A stretch of DNA of 64,000 nt from [Phialemoniopsis] sp. UDSM-2020. Lineage: Eukaryota; Ascomycota; Sordariomycetes; Thyridiales; Thyridiaceae. The notes under the pieces are model-generated. The model made no database searches. It was not told the origin of the DNA and saw only the letters and a list, made by a program, of their open reading frames with translations. Every line of letters starts with the position of its first letter. Position 1 is the first letter of the stretch. The DNA is taken from NCBI GenBank assembly GCA_018873225.1, contig JAEILZ010000001.1, positions 6,758,001 to 6,822,000 on the forward strand, written 5' to 3'. Position numbers and translations under genes: made by a program. Shown in pieces: positions 23,032-34,006 of the stretch.

Positions 23032-25407
23032 ATGGAGAGCCGTGCGATCCCGAGCTCTTGGTAAGTCCTCTCCGCACTATTTGCTCCACACCCGAGCCTG
23101 TGCTGAGAATTTCCCCCGCAGTGCCTTGTGTCGAGAGAAGCACCTGAAGTGTAAGTGTGCATGCCCGTGCGAGACCCATGATATCGCAGTCTAAACACTC
23201 ACGTAGGTGATCGGAAGTATCCTGTCTGCGACAATTGTCAGAAGGTCAAGAAGCCATGTCGTCCGGCACCAACCTTTCAATTCAAGGAGGTCACTGCTTT
23301 TGAGCCAGACGCTGAAAGACGTCGGAAACGGAGACGGCGAAATCCTTCCATCGAGAAAGTGAGCACCAGCCACGACGATGCTGCGCAAGTCACGTCTAGA
23401 GCCGAACCCGGTTCACCAGATATCGCAGACACAGGCATTCGCTCCCCATCAGCGACATCGCCCGCCACTATCAGTCCCTTTAATAGTGAACCAAGCCGTC
23501 CGACTTCCGACATTGAAGTGGCAGATGAAGCCAACAACGCATTAGGCTCTGCTCAAGTCAGTGATATATCTAGTCCTAGTCTATCACGATCGCTTGAATC
23601 CGGCATCTTCACGGAGAGTGGGCTTGCGACAGCCCAAAGCAGTATCGATGACTCTGAGAACAGAGACCTTGAATGCTTCGATGGAACTTTCGAATGTGGA
23701 CGGCCAGAAACAAGCAGTCTTGCCGACGATTACGTCTCTCCGTCCGGCGACATTCTTTACCAGAATCCTCCTGCCATATTCGGGCTTCCTCTGACAGCGA
23801 CGATCGCTACCCGGCACCATGCGGGCCAGCAAGTTGACCCGGCCATGCCCGTCGACCTTGGAATGGGCTCCAAATCTATGGCCGTTCCCGAAAGCCCAGT
23901 CGCGCAGGCTTCGCTGTCCTATGCTCAACAAAACGTACGCCCAATATTGGCAGTGCCGGATGGACACACCACTGGCAATGACAAGAGTACTGCGCACCTC
24001 GGCGGCGCACAGTACAACCGCACGGGACCAGTCAGCAGCTTGTCACGGCCTATTGCTCCGTTACAATCCCGAGAGGCGCACCTCGTAAAGTTCTTCATGC
24101 AGACTTGGGGTCCCTTACTAGACTGCAACGACCCCGACAGACATTTCGCGCTGACAGTGCCACAACTGGCTCTCACCAAAGCTCCTTGCCTTCTGTCGGC
24201 CATTCTCACCATATCTGCATTGCAACTAAGCCGTGTCTCGGATTATCCCATTAGCGCAGCGAAGCAGTATCGCCGACAATGCGGTCGTTCGCTCATTCCC
24301 GTACTAGAAGACCTGACGAACAGAGAGATGGAGGGAGCAATATTCACGACATATGTCCTGCTTCGGATATACGATCAAATGACTGGTAAGCTCGCCCTGA
24401 CTGAACGATTATCAATAGGTCTACTGACTCTCGGGGCCTTGCAGTCGAGCTACGAGAACGACCACCAGATACCTTGTTCTCGTCTTCGCTGGCCTTGTCG
24501 ACATCGCCTTGGTCGGCCTATATGGACAAGGAGGGCTCACTCAAGCGCGCAGCTTTTTGGGTGCACATCCGCGAAGACATACACGTCGCCCTGTTTCTCC
24601 GGTGGCCGATCAAAATTGACTGCCTATTATTCCAGCAAAACCTGAAGGCTAACAAAGAGATCACGACGGCTGATCTCGTAGCGAGGAGGGCTAGTCTGGA
24701 CCCACCTGGACCGCGCCCTCCACGGCCTGATACCGAATGCGCCTGGAGTAACCACATAATCGGCTTGACGTGCCACGTTATCAACTACTGCTTCGGACCG
24801 GACCAGGGCAAGACAGTTGAGACTTGGGCTGCGCTTCTTGCCCAGGTGGAGTGTTGGAATCTCGAGAAGCCAGACACGTTTGCGCCGTTCCACGAGCGGG
24901 ACGCCGAACCCGAGCAGAACCAGGTATTTCCAAGAATCTGGCTCAGTTGCGATTGGCATGGTGAGCCGCAGACATTCCCTACTGTCTGTAGTGATGGGCT
25001 GACGCAATTACTCGCAGTGATCGGTCTGTTGTACTACCACCTCTCGCTCATCCTGTTGAAAAGCAACCGGCCAGGGCAGGCGAAGAACTTGACCACTTTC
25101 CATGGCAAGGTGAGCCGTGATAGCACCATCTTGTAACCGCAACAAATTAAGCTGACTGATCTTGCCACAGGGGGAGATCATCAACCACACCCGAATACTA
25201 TGTGGCATTGTGATATCGAATCCTATCGCACAGGCTCTCATTGTGGCGTGCCACATGATCAGCGTAGCCGGGATCTTCCTGGAGAGTCCGGCGGAGCAGC
25301 GAGAAGTGCTTCAGTTGCTACAAATGGCGCGAACGGCGACTGGGTGGCCCGTAGACGAGGTCGAAAAGAGGCTCAAAGAGGCTTGGGTTCGGCTTCCTTC
25401 ACTTTGA
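23032..25407 (+). CDS. Zn2Cys6 transcription factor
   Basis: Nuclear DNA-binding regulator, 712 residues from exons 23032-23060, 23122-23150, 23207-24385, 24445-25109 and 25171-25407. The cluster appears only after joining three exons: C10-x2-C13-x6-C20-x6-C27-x2-C30-x6-C37 (SSCALCREKHLKCDRKYPVC...). A basic stretch RRRKRRRR follows near residue 58, then a long Ser/Pro-rich linker and an alpha-helical middle region (HLVKFFMQTWGPLLD, LLSAILTISALQLSR), the layout of fungal specific regulators of the Ume6/ArcA-like DUF3468 type. It is immediately downstream of, and on the same strand as, the glycerol genes, so it may control them; this is inference from position. Confidence 0.88.
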
Positions 25408-25648
25408 TTAGCGCAGTGTATCTACCAAATTCTCGATAGGATTTACTTGCTCTAGACTCAGTGACAAGGTAGAGGTCTCATTTTCATCAAACGCTTTGAG
25501 TCTTGCAATCTTGTGCGATGGGTCATTCAATCATATCTCAGCTGAGTTTTAACGAAACAAAGATTCCTTTGGTAATGAACGTAACTACATAATGCTGACC
25601 AAAAGCTCCCTTCAGGAGAGACTGCTCTCTGTTCATTTCAATCTTTAC

Positions 25649-27238
25649 CTATGAGGGAACCTCGGCCACTCTAATTCTCCTCGCGGCATGTATCGGTAAC
25701 GGGCCAGGATTCGCGTTGAAGCGTTCGAACACGTCGAGCTGCTGCCCAGGCTCTAGCGAGAGATCGTATTTGAGCATGAGAGTAGAGATGAGGATCTGCA
25801 ACTCAACAATAGCGATATGACGGCCAATACATGCACGCGAGCCAGTGCTGAAAGGAATGTTGTACGCCTTGAGAGCAGCTGCCTGGTCGGGATCAAACCA
25901 TCGGTCCGGGTTGTACTCTTCGGGGTTCTGGTAGAGGGTCTCATTGCGGTGAATAGTGTACGGCGAGACAGCGACGACAGTTCCCTGCTTCAGGTAGTGG
26001 CCAGCAACGGTAGCACCTTCCGCGGCGTATACCACGCGAGGGAGAGGATACGTGATGGGCGGTCGAAGTCTTAGGGACTCGTCAATGCAGGCCCGAAGAT
26101 AGGGCAGAGTGCGCACATGATTGTACTCGACGATTCCTTGGTGGTCTGCCGGGATAGCTTCCTGCAGCTCTTTGCGCAGCTTCTCTAGACACTTGGGATT
26201 GGAGAGCAGATAGTAGGTGGTATTCGTCAGGGCAGCGGCAGTGGTGTCGCTCCCGGCATTCATCATGACCACTGACTCGGCAAGCATCTCACCGATGGGC
26301 AGATCTCGGGCTTTGCCCTCTTTATCAGCCAAGATCTTACCCATGAAGTCGCCGGAGCTACGCTCGGGTGCGCCTTTGTTGAGTCTGTTACGAAGTTGAT
26401 GTAGAGACATGTGCTCAAAGTCGTCGCTGTCCTTGGATCCAGTGATCGAGTACAGGTAGCCCGTGCATTTCGCCAGGTCCTTCACGACCTTGTTCAGACG
26501 GTAGGATGCGATCTGGCCAATGGTAATGCTGTATCGAACACCTTGGTGAAGAGCCTTGATCGTGCTTTCGATGGTGTAAGTCTTGCCCTGTCGGTCTTCA
26601 GCTGTCTTGGTATCGCACCCGGCTTTCACGAAGCCCATAGGCAAACCAAAGGCCATGTCACCAATGACATCGAGGGTGAAGAAGTTGAACCACTGTCTGA
26701 TGTTGAAACCATCCTTGGCGTCTTGCCCCTTGGCTACCCCGTCAATGAAGTGGTCAAGCCGGTCCAAGAGGTTCTGGAAGTTGGCACGTATCACCGGCTC
26801 CATGTCCACGACGGTCGTCAAGGCAAAGGCATTCGATAGGTACTTGCGCTTCCGCGTGTGCTCAGCGCGGTCCCGCTCCTGGACAATGTCGTGGAAGTCT
26901 CCAGCCAGTCGGTCGTAGAAGGAGTCCTTAGCTATCTTGGAAATCGCCTTGTGACCGTAGATGTCGTTGACAGCTTTCGGGTCGTTGAAGTAGAGGGTGT
27001 TGGGACCGACACGGATGACATCGCCGAGCTTCTGGTGCTGCTCATGCACACGATACGAGCGTTTTTCTTGAGCGTTGATCTTCATCAACCATAGTGGTGT
27101 TGTAGCGGCCAGGATGTTGGGGCTCGGGAATTTTCTGAGACCCAAAGGATCCCAGATGTACCATAACAGAGGGTAAAGAATAAAGTAGGCGAAGGCTAGA
27201 GCAGCAAACCCAGCCAAGAGTAGTATGAGAGACAGCAT
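25649..27238 (-). CDS. Cytochrome P450, benzoate 4-monooxygenase (CYP53)-like
   Basis: Membrane-anchored haem monooxygenase of the endoplasmic reticulum, 529 residues, no introns. An N-terminal hydrophobic anchor (residues 1-29) is followed by a Pro-containing hinge. Oxygen-binding I-helix NAGSDTT at 327-333, K-helix ExxR E387-R390, PERF-like DRWFDP at 445-450, and haem loop FSTGSRACIGR with thiolate C470 are all intact. YGHKAISKIAKDSFYD and RDRAEHTRKRKYLSNAF resemble the CYP53 benzoate para-hydroxylases, and the aromatic-catabolism genes nearby would suit that, but many unrelated fungal P450s share the pattern. It is divergent from the MFS transporter at 27905, with a TATA-like box about 90 bases before the ATG. 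Confidence 0.9.
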   Translation of the reverse strand: MLSLILLLAGFAALAFAYFILYPLLWYIWDPLGLRKFPSPNILAATTPLWLMKINAQEKRSYRVHEQHQKLGDVIRVGPNTLYFNDPKAVNDIYGHKAISKIAKDSFYDRLAGDFHDIVQERDRAEHTRKRKYLSNAFALTTVVDMEPVIRANFQNLLDRLDHFIDGVAKGQDAKDGFNIRQWFNFFTLDVIGDMAFGLPMGFVKAGCDTKTAEDRQGKTYTIESTIKALHQGVRYSITIGQIASYRLNKVVKDLAKCTGYLYSITGSKDSDDFEHMSLHQLRNRLNKGAPERSSGDFMGKILADKEGKARDLPIGEMLAESVVMMNAGSDTTAAALTNTTYYLLSNPKCLEKLRKELQEAIPADHQGIVEYNHVRTLPYLRACIDESLRLRPPITYPLPRVVYAAEGATVAGHYLKQGTVVAVSPYTIHRNETLYQNPEEYNPDRWFDPDQAAALKAYNIPFSTGSRACIGRHIAIVELQILISTLMLKYDLSLEPGQQLDVFERFNANPGPLPIHAARRIRVAEVPS

Positions 27239-27904
27239 CTTGATTTAGTGGTTATACGGAGCTGATACTGCTTGAAAATACCTGTACAAGCAGTGGCAGG
27301 GCTGGGCACTCCAGGACATGTGCCATATATAGCGAAGTGGCCGTGATCAAGCCGCCACTGCCCACGACAACGGCAGCATAACGTCACTCGGAGGATGAGT
27401 CCATTTGGGGTAACATGTTCCCCATATCACAAGTGTAACCATTGTGCTGTCTGATTCAGTGCGAAATATGTGTAAATCAAGCATTCCTTGCCAGATATCA
27501 GACATGGCGTAGAATGTCCGGTCCTCCTCTTCATCATGCCTGGGTGGGAAGAACGTCACACCAGGAGCCTTTTGCCAATTCGGGTTAAACGTAGCGTGAT
27601 TCAGCTTCGAATTGCTGTACTCATTGGCCGCTATCGCCTTTCGAGTTGCCAAACAGCGGGTCTCGAAGTTGACCAAGTGGGTTTAAAATGCCCCCGTGGG
27701 GAGCCCAAGCTGGCACCAAGGCTTTGCGGGGGCATGAAAAATCAATCTTGGTTGTCCTAGGAAAATTATGACCAAATTGGCGCGGGGAAGACCCAGGAAC
27801 TTGGGAAGAGCAAAGGTCATCCGGGACGCATTTCTGTTTTTGGCATATGTCGGGAATGTCATCCAGGATTCTATAAAGATCTATCAACAACCTCATGAGG
27901 TTCA
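27239..27904. promoter_or_regulatory. Divergent promoter region, P450 / MFS transporter
   Basis: 666 bases between outward-reading P450 and transporter genes, so the two may be co-regulated. Read on the minus strand it holds a TATA-like box near the P450. A 109-codon minus-strand frame (27347-27676) has no recognisable content. Confidence 0.55.
27325..27332 (-). promoter_or_regulatory. TATA-like box of the P450 gene
   Basis: The minus strand reads CTATATAT, 87-94 bases upstream of the P450 ATG, a usual distance for a fungal core promoter. Assignment rests on motif and distance only. Confidence 0.5.
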
Positions 27905-29776
27905 ATGTCTGGGATAACACTACAAGCACTAGCAGAGCAATTGGACAAAATGGGTGACAAGAAGCCTTTTTCTTTCAAGCGTGGCCTTGGGCTACGCATC
28001 GTAATCAATATCGCGTGCGACATCGTAAGTCCAAAGAGCCAGCTTGTTGATGAGATGAACTGAAAGACTAACCCGGCATCGCAGGCCTTCATTCTTTTTG
28101 GCTACGATCAAGGCGTCTTTGGGTCCATTGTCAATAATCCGGACTTTGTCAAGACTTTCAATTACCCCAGTGCTAGTCTCACTGGTATCATTGTGTCTAT
28201 CTACAACATTGGTTTGTCACGACCTCACCAGCTATAAGAGCGATACTTCCCAGAGATTAACCACAATCAGGATGCTTCCTTGGTTGCATGCTCAACATCT
28301 TCATCGCTGACCGGCTTGGGAGACGAAAGTGTATGTGGGTGGCCATGGCCATCATTACCGTCGGCGCGACCATCCAGACCAGCTCGTATTCGGTTGCCCA
28401 GATGCTAGTCGGAAGGATCGTCACTGGAATGGGCACGGGTATCGAGACTTCGACCGTTCCCGCATATCAAGCCGAGCTGTCGCGACCAGAGCTGCGAGGC
28501 CGGCTGATCTCCTCCGAGGTCGTCTTCCTAGGCGCTGGCATCGTGCTCTCATACTTCTTTGATTTTGGAATGTCCTTCGCTCCTGGGCCAATCTCGTGGC
28601 GTCTCCCACTCGCTCTACAGATTCTCTTTGCTATTGTTGTCGTGTAAGTCGCCCCTGAACGAATGCGCTGGTCACCCCGGGTCATTAACATTGCGATATA
28701 GTATTGGCGTATTTGTACTCCCCGAATCGCCCAGATGGCTCGTGAAGAAGGGCCACGTGCAAGAAGCCATCGATACTATTTGCCGCGTCGAAGATATTCC
28801 AGAGGATGATCCGTACGTTCAAAACTTCCGCAAGGAAATTATGGAGACGATGGCACTGGAAGAGTCCCGGCCCTTCCAGTGGAGACACGTGTTCAAGGGG
28901 GACTCGGTCCAGAGTGGACGACGTCTTCTCCTCGCCTGGGGCATGTATTTCATCAACCAGATGGGCGGGATCAACCTTGTCGTCTACTATGCATCTTATG
29001 TATTGGAGACAAGCATCGGAATGGAACACAAATTGTCGCTAATTCTGGGCGGATGGTAAGTTTTGAAGCGGTTTCATGCAAAGTTGTCCACGCTGACCTT
29101 TTATAGCATCCAGGTCATGTTCCTGCTTGGTTCCTTTGTCCCCGCGCTATGGCTTGACCGTATGGGACGTGTCAAGACCATGATCTGGGGCTCAGCCGGT
29201 CTTGGCATCTGCATGATGATGTTGTCTATCCTCCTCTCGATTGGCACACCAAATTGTGCCAGTGCAGCCGTTGCCTTTTTCTTCCTCGTAAGTAGCCCTT
29301 CTACTGCGATTCAAGCCGCAAAGCTAACGGGCTCCAGTACAACCTTGTTTTCGGAATGACATGCCTCAGTGTCCCATACGTCTACGTTCCAGAGATCCTC
29401 CCTCTGGAAATCCGCGCTGAGGGTGCTTCCATTGCCACTGGATTTGGTATTTGGATCTGGAACTTTTTCGTTGCCATGATCACTCCCGTCATCACTACCC
29501 AGATTGGGTGGAAGTCATACCTCATCTTCACGTGTACCAACTTTGCGTTCATCCCGTTTCTATATTAGTAAGTCCACACTACAGGGTCCATTTTTGCTCT
29601 CTCATACTGACTATATCGCTAGCTTCTATCCGGAGACTTCTAACTTGACTCTCGAGGAAATTGACTACATTTTCGCTCCAAGGGATGAAGTCAGTGAATT
29701 GGGTCAGTCTAGTGTACTGGGACAGGGTCAACAAACTCCTGAGAAGATCTCTTCAGGGCATCAGGAGAAGAACTAG
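27905..29776 (+). CDS. MFS transporter, sugar/quinate type
   Basis: Plasma-membrane proton symporter of the Sugar_tr family, 512 residues. Exons: 27905-28024, 28085-28211, 28271-28643, 28702-29055, 29107-29287, 29338-29567, 29623-29776. Twelve hydrophobic segments are visible. Family signatures: FGYDQGVFG after TM1, DRLGRRK between TM2 and TM3, ELRGRL, PESPRWL before the central loop, WGMYFINQMGGINLVVYY in TM7, DRMGRVK, and the closing PETSNLTLEEID. An in-frame ATG at 27950 is an alternative start. Substrate not determined: hexoses, polyols, quinate and hydroxyaromatic acids are all carried by relatives. Its divergent partner is a P450, which would allow uptake and hydroxylation to be switched on together. 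Confidence 0.92.
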
Positions 29777-30183
29777 GTAGATCTCAACACCCTAAAGTAG
29801 ACACATGCTCCTCCGTGGGGTTTTGGTCTTCAACTTGAGATGGATTCGGCCGGCTCCGCCCTCCAGGTGAACGCGCTTACTCGTCTGGTTGGTTTCGCGA
29901 GCACAGGTGGCATGACGGCCACAACCACTTGGAAACTCGTAGGAAAAGACCAGAGCTTGGCCCGTAATTCTGTCTTGGATCGCTTAATACAGTTACGATT
30001 TGGTTTCTTATTTCTTACCTCCGGAGAGAGAGCACACGGGGCGGGCGGCAGGCAGAGTAATCGCTACCTTCGACCAAGCCAGGAGCTGAGGTAGCCTGGC
30101 CACTTGTGCAGCTTCGGATAAATCACATAAAGTAACCAAAGTGTTCCGGGGCTTCGGAGTCACATTTGTGCTACGCACGAACC

Positions 30184-30204
30184 CTCAGCTGTCTGACAGC
30201 TGAG
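30184..30204. repeat. Perfect inverted repeat, 10-base arms
   Basis: CTCAGCTGTC, a single T, then GACAGCTGAG: a 21-base palindrome about 410 bases after the transporter stop and 850 before the secreted-protein ATG. It contains two CAGCTG E-box cores. It could be a site for a dimeric regulator or a hairpin; neither is proven. Confidence 0.7.
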
Positions 30205-30946
30205 TCATCGCTGTGCATCAGGACAAAGCGGATCGATTATCCGAGATGCATCTCGCCGGCGGTGCATCCGGATTGTCTGAAAGTCTGGATACACAGGGAA
30301 AACGCCCACCTGCCACATCCAGAAGATCAAATATGAGCCATGTTTATCTTGTATAGTTGCAGCCGGAGCCCACGTGGTGAGAACTCCCCGATATTGTCGC
30401 ATCTCATAACTTGAGTTGCTTTAGAGGCACGGTTATGAATAATGGTCACATATTTGGGGGTCGCACGACAGCTCGTGATACTTCAGGTCTTCGCAGAACC
30501 ACCTAGCCTCACGTAAGGAAGTATTGAGCTGTGAGGTCAGCGTATTCTGGTTCGTCTTCAATACTACCACCTACTAAGACCTTTACGCAGCATTGACAGC
30601 AGACAATAACGTTTACAATCCACCAGAGGCAGTCCTATGGGATAGCATTGTAATTCTTACACCACCAAGTAAGTCATATATGCTCAATTTGATGGTGCGC
30701 CGGAGCTCGCCTAACACGTCCTGAAATATTGCATACCGCGCACACTGCTCAAGGCTGGGGACATGTGAATAGCCTATATCGCATTCGTGCAGGAGTGCTG
30801 TTTGTAAATACGTAGTGCCTCAAATTCCAGTATAGGAAATCCAGCCTTCACGTTCTCTAGTCTTCTCGCTCATGGTAAGCACTACCTATCGATTACATGT
30901 GTTCATGCCTCGAGCGAGAGTCTCCAGGGACTATCCGGGCTAGCTG

Positions 30947-30952
30947 TATAAG
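30947..30952 (+). promoter_or_regulatory. TATA-like box of the secreted-protein gene
   Basis: TATAAG, 105 bases before the ATG at 31052, a normal spacing for strongly expressed fungal genes. Confidence 0.45.
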
Positions 30953-31051
30953 AACCGCGACCAACCTGCTACCCCGAGTCAACAGAATTCCAAGCTCCCA
31001 GCATCCTGCCAAACAAAACACATTCAACCAAGTACCAGATTATCAACCAGA

Positions 31052-31596
31052 ATGCTCTTCTCAAAAGTCTTCACCCTCACCGCGCTCGCCGCTTCGTACG
31101 GTTTGGCGGAAGAGGTCTTCCTCTCCAACTGCGACCGTGGCACAGTGAGCCGTTCCGCAATGTTTGTATGCTACCATATGCCTCCCCCGCCGTCTTTTTC
31201 CATGCTGATCGTCAGGACTTGACTGTAGTACTACTCGGGCACAGGTGATGGCACTGTCCCTTCCAAAAACAACCAGTGCTTCCTCTCGGCCTACGCTGTG
31301 AATGGATACGTCCACTGGGAAGGGGTCAAGCGCAGTTGCAGGTTTCCCACCGGCGTGACCTTCACATCGGACCTCATCGCTGATGCCCACAAATTGCCGT
31401 ATAATACCGAGGTTGGGTAAGTTAAGTAATGCTGACCTATGAAGAAGTAATTAACATAGCTAACGTTCAGCTGTTTCTTTCCAGCTCAGGATCCAACGGC
31501 AAAGATTGGAACTGCTACCGAGACAGCGACACCCGTCTGTTCACCCTGCCGGACGGCGCAAATTGCATCACCCTCTACAAGTGCTTCCCTGTGTAG
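31052..31596 (+). CDS. Small secreted cysteine-rich protein (effector candidate)
   Basis: 130 residues from exons 31052-31144, 31229-31416 and 31485-31596. The first 19 residues form a signal peptide (MLFSKVFTLTALAASYGLA, cleavage before EEV). The mature part of about 111 residues has six cysteines at 27, 48, 68, 104, 121 and 127, an even number suited to three disulphides, and no transmembrane segment or known domain. The third exon was chosen after the pyrimidine-rich acceptor at 31484: it ends NCITLYKCFPV and stop, with regular cysteines; using the earlier AG at 31470 gives a Ser/Thr-rich tail that fits less well. Function unknown; size and cysteines are those of fungal apoplastic effectors or antimicrobial proteins. 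Confidence 0.8.
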
Positions 31597-31923
31597 AGGA
31601 AACACTGACCTATATCAAGTCCCGATGTCAAGTCGATGCTAGTTGTGAGGTAACAAGTATAGCCACGAACCACATCAACATGCATTGACTAGTGAAGCTG
31701 AGCGGAAGGGCAATGATGACGGATGGTCACACGTGCGGGATTTGAACAAGATTTAGTCAATACTATATAGCGCTCTGTACGGCGGTATTCTTTTTGAAAT
31801 AGAGGCTACTATTTACAGTCTTGACCGCAACTGAGGCGATTGATACCGTGAGATGCTTGCGGAAAGTGCCTGAAATCGTTCATCTCCATCGATCGACAGT
31901 ACTTCATCACGGACAGGTATTGC
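31597..31923. other. Convergent spacer, secreted protein / UNC93-like transporter
   Basis: 327 bases between two genes that end toward each other; presumably two 3' untranslated regions and terminators. Nothing else seen. Confidence 0.35.
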
Positions 31924-33384
31924 TCAGAATCGACTCGACGCTAGACGTGCCCGACAAGGGGGGGGCTCGGTTTGCTCGCTGGCAGCCTTTTTCTCACTGT
32001 CGAGTTGATTAAACTTGTTGACCACCTGCACCGTGGCGTAGTAGCTGAAAGGCAGCGCAAAGAACCACAGGCCAAAGTTTATCGATGCAGTCGCAATCAG
32101 GGCCGTGGGCACAGCCTGGACGCCAAATCCCACGGCTACTCCAGCGGTCTCGATGCCTCGGAGGAGAGAGCTGTACCGAATCTGGTCCCCGGGCGAGTCG
32201 GACAGGTTGCTGATGCACCAGTAGATATAGTTTTCAACCATTCCCAGGCTAATGCGCTCCAGCATGTAGACCCCGAAACCTCGACCGAACGTTGTCTGGT
32301 CACCCCAGTCCAAGACCGGTCGGGTATGGCGGTACTCGTTCTGTATGATTACTGCCCAGATCCACGTTGCGCTGTTGAGGGCCGCGATGATCACAAAGGT
32401 GACGACTGCGCGCCTTTGCCGGCTCTTTGCCCACGGGATATCGACAAGCACGCCGGCAAGCCAGGTGGCTATCGTGCCGACTACGGCTGACATGAAGCTC
32501 CCCAGCGCTCGAGATCTCACAGTAAAGTAGGTAGCCAGATATGTGCCAGGATAGGCCTGCATCCAGCCAAAGTACCAAAAGAGTGGCGTCAACATGAGAA
32601 TGGGTCGGCTTCGAATCAAGCGCCACATCTCTCGTCCCTCAACACGCCAGTTGATGTTTCTTGGTGCTTCGATGCGGGTACCGTCGTCTCGTCGCACCTT
32701 CTCAGGGTTCGACAACAGCAGACCAAGCGGGAAGCCCAGGCACTGGATCGCGATGAAACCGAGATAGGTCTCGTAGCCGACCTTGCCAAGCTTGTTGACC
32801 GAGTGGTTGATGCCGAGCGAGATGGCACCGCCGATGATGTTTCCAAAATTGCGGAAAGTAAACCAGGTGGCGATGTAGCGACCGCGTTTGTGCTGCTCCG
32901 GGTAGCCTGTGGAGATGGCGCCTTCGACACTCCAGAAGAAGCCGGCGCTGAGGCCGCATGCCACGGCGCCGACATAGACGAACCACGTCGTGCCCCAGCG
33001 ATTGTTGACATAGAGGCCAGCCGCGTAGAGAGGGTAGCCGATTGACCCAATGGCAAGAGTCCAGCGAAAACCAATGATGTTGGTGAGCCAAGGCCCTGCA
33101 AAGCAGGTCACCGTCATGAACGCATAAAGCAGAGCGTTCGCGGCGTTGACAAGGTTCGGGCTTTGAGAGCCACCGACACCCAGTCCGTTCATAGCACTCC
33201 AGATGCCAGGCGCTGTGAAGGCGCAACATCCGACGACGAGAATTTGGAAGAGCGTGCTGCGGAAGAACGGGATCTTGCCCAGGCGGTGGCCCGAGGGAGA
33301 GCCGCTCCCCGTTGCGCTTGTCGCCACTTCATCATTGCCAACCACGAGATCTTCTCGTTTCACTTGTTCAGCTGGTGCAGACAT
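31924..33384 (-). CDS. UNC93-like MFS membrane protein
   Basis: Polytopic membrane protein of 486 residues without introns, with about 11-12 hydrophobic segments (for example STLFQILVVGCCAFTAPG, LATYFTVRSRALGSFMSAVV). GIWSAMNGLGVGG, YPLYAAGLYVNN, FFWSVEGAI and TGYPEQHKRGRYIATWFTFRN are typical of fungal UNC93/DUF895 proteins of the major facilitator superfamily. Substrate unknown. The ATG at 33384 (MSAPAEQVKRED) is preferred over the frame opening at 33489 because the upstream part has no family counterpart. It is divergent from the TauD-like dioxygenase over a 622-base shared promoter and may import its substrate. Confidence 0.88.
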   Translation of the reverse strand: MSAPAEQVKREDLVVGNDEVATSATGSGSPSGHRLGKIPFFRSTLFQILVVGCCAFTAPGIWSAMNGLGVGGSQSPNLVNAANALLYAFMTVTCFAGPWLTNIIGFRWTLAIGSIGYPLYAAGLYVNNRWGTTWFVYVGAVACGLSAGFFWSVEGAISTGYPEQHKRGRYIATWFTFRNFGNIIGGAISLGINHSVNKLGKVGYETYLGFIAIQCLGFPLGLLLSNPEKVRRDDGTRIEAPRNINWRVEGREMWRLIRSRPILMLTPLFWYFGWMQAYPGTYLATYFTVRSRALGSFMSAVVGTIATWLAGVLVDIPWAKSRQRRAVVTFVIIAALNSATWIWAVIIQNEYRHTRPVLDWGDQTTFGRGFGVYMLERISLGMVENYIYWCISNLSDSPGDQIRYSSLLRGIETAGVAVGFGVQAVPTALIATASINFGLWFFALPFSYYATVQVVNKFNQLDSEKKAASEQTEPPPCRARLASSRF

Positions 33385-34006
33385 GTTGCCGTTGAAACAA
33401 AGCAGCAAGGATAGAGTACTCTCTAGCAATGAACATAGATAGGAGCAGGCATCATACTGATTATAAGTCAACGAAACTTCTGATGACAAGGGTTTTGTGT
33501 CGTCGAACGGTCAAGGACCTGTCATTATCTCCGGATTAGCACGCAATGGTCTAAAATCCCGGTCTAAAATCCCAACAACGGGTCTTTTGTCCAGTTGTTG
33601 TCTTGGACTGTATTCAAATGGGTATAGGTTGGCAACCCCAAAGATCACATAATATGACGAGCGTCTGACACAATTCGTCGGCCCACTAGAAACGTAGGGG
33701 TTTCCCCCAATCCTGACCACCACTTATACCCGTTGCGGTATTGGCGCTATCAATGCGCATACATGTACATGGCCGCCGATCGCATATGCAGCTGGGTGTC
33801 ACATAAACCGCACGCGTTAGCTTGTATTACGCACTTTTAGCTTGTACAAGACCATTTCTCGGTCCTCGGCCAAAGACATCTCTGCCCGCTTCAAGATAGC
33901 CGGATACTTATACAAGTTGTCTGGGGTGAAATACGTGGTGAGGGCGATCCCCCATCCCCGGTTCTGCAACCAGTGTGAACTACTGTTACTCTCACGCCCA
34001 GGCATC
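33385..34006. promoter_or_regulatory. Divergent promoter region, UNC93-like / TauD-like
   Basis: Shared upstream region of two outward-reading genes. It holds a 13-base tandem duplication at 33548-33573. The dioxygenase frame stays open upstream of its ATG back to about 33842 without another ATG. Confidence 0.5.
33548..33573. repeat. 13-base tandem duplication
   Basis: GGTCTAAAATCCC is repeated head-to-tail exactly (33548-33560, 33561-33573), about 165 bases before the UNC93-like ATG. It may be a duplicated regulator site or a replication slip. Confidence 0.7.

Larger units (their letters stand above)
29777..31051. other. 1.3 kb intergenic with a perfect inverted repeat
   Basis: Between the transporter and the small secreted protein. 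No gene is recognised. It contains a perfect 10-base-arm inverted repeat (separate entry) and, near 30947, a TATA-like box for the secreted protein. Confidence 0.4.

Noticed and set aside
31417..31470. Acceptor at 31470 for the secreted-protein gene
   Set aside because: It gives a frame with a Ser/Thr-rich tail and odd cysteine spacing; the pyrimidine-tract acceptor at 31484 gives a regular six-cysteine protein.
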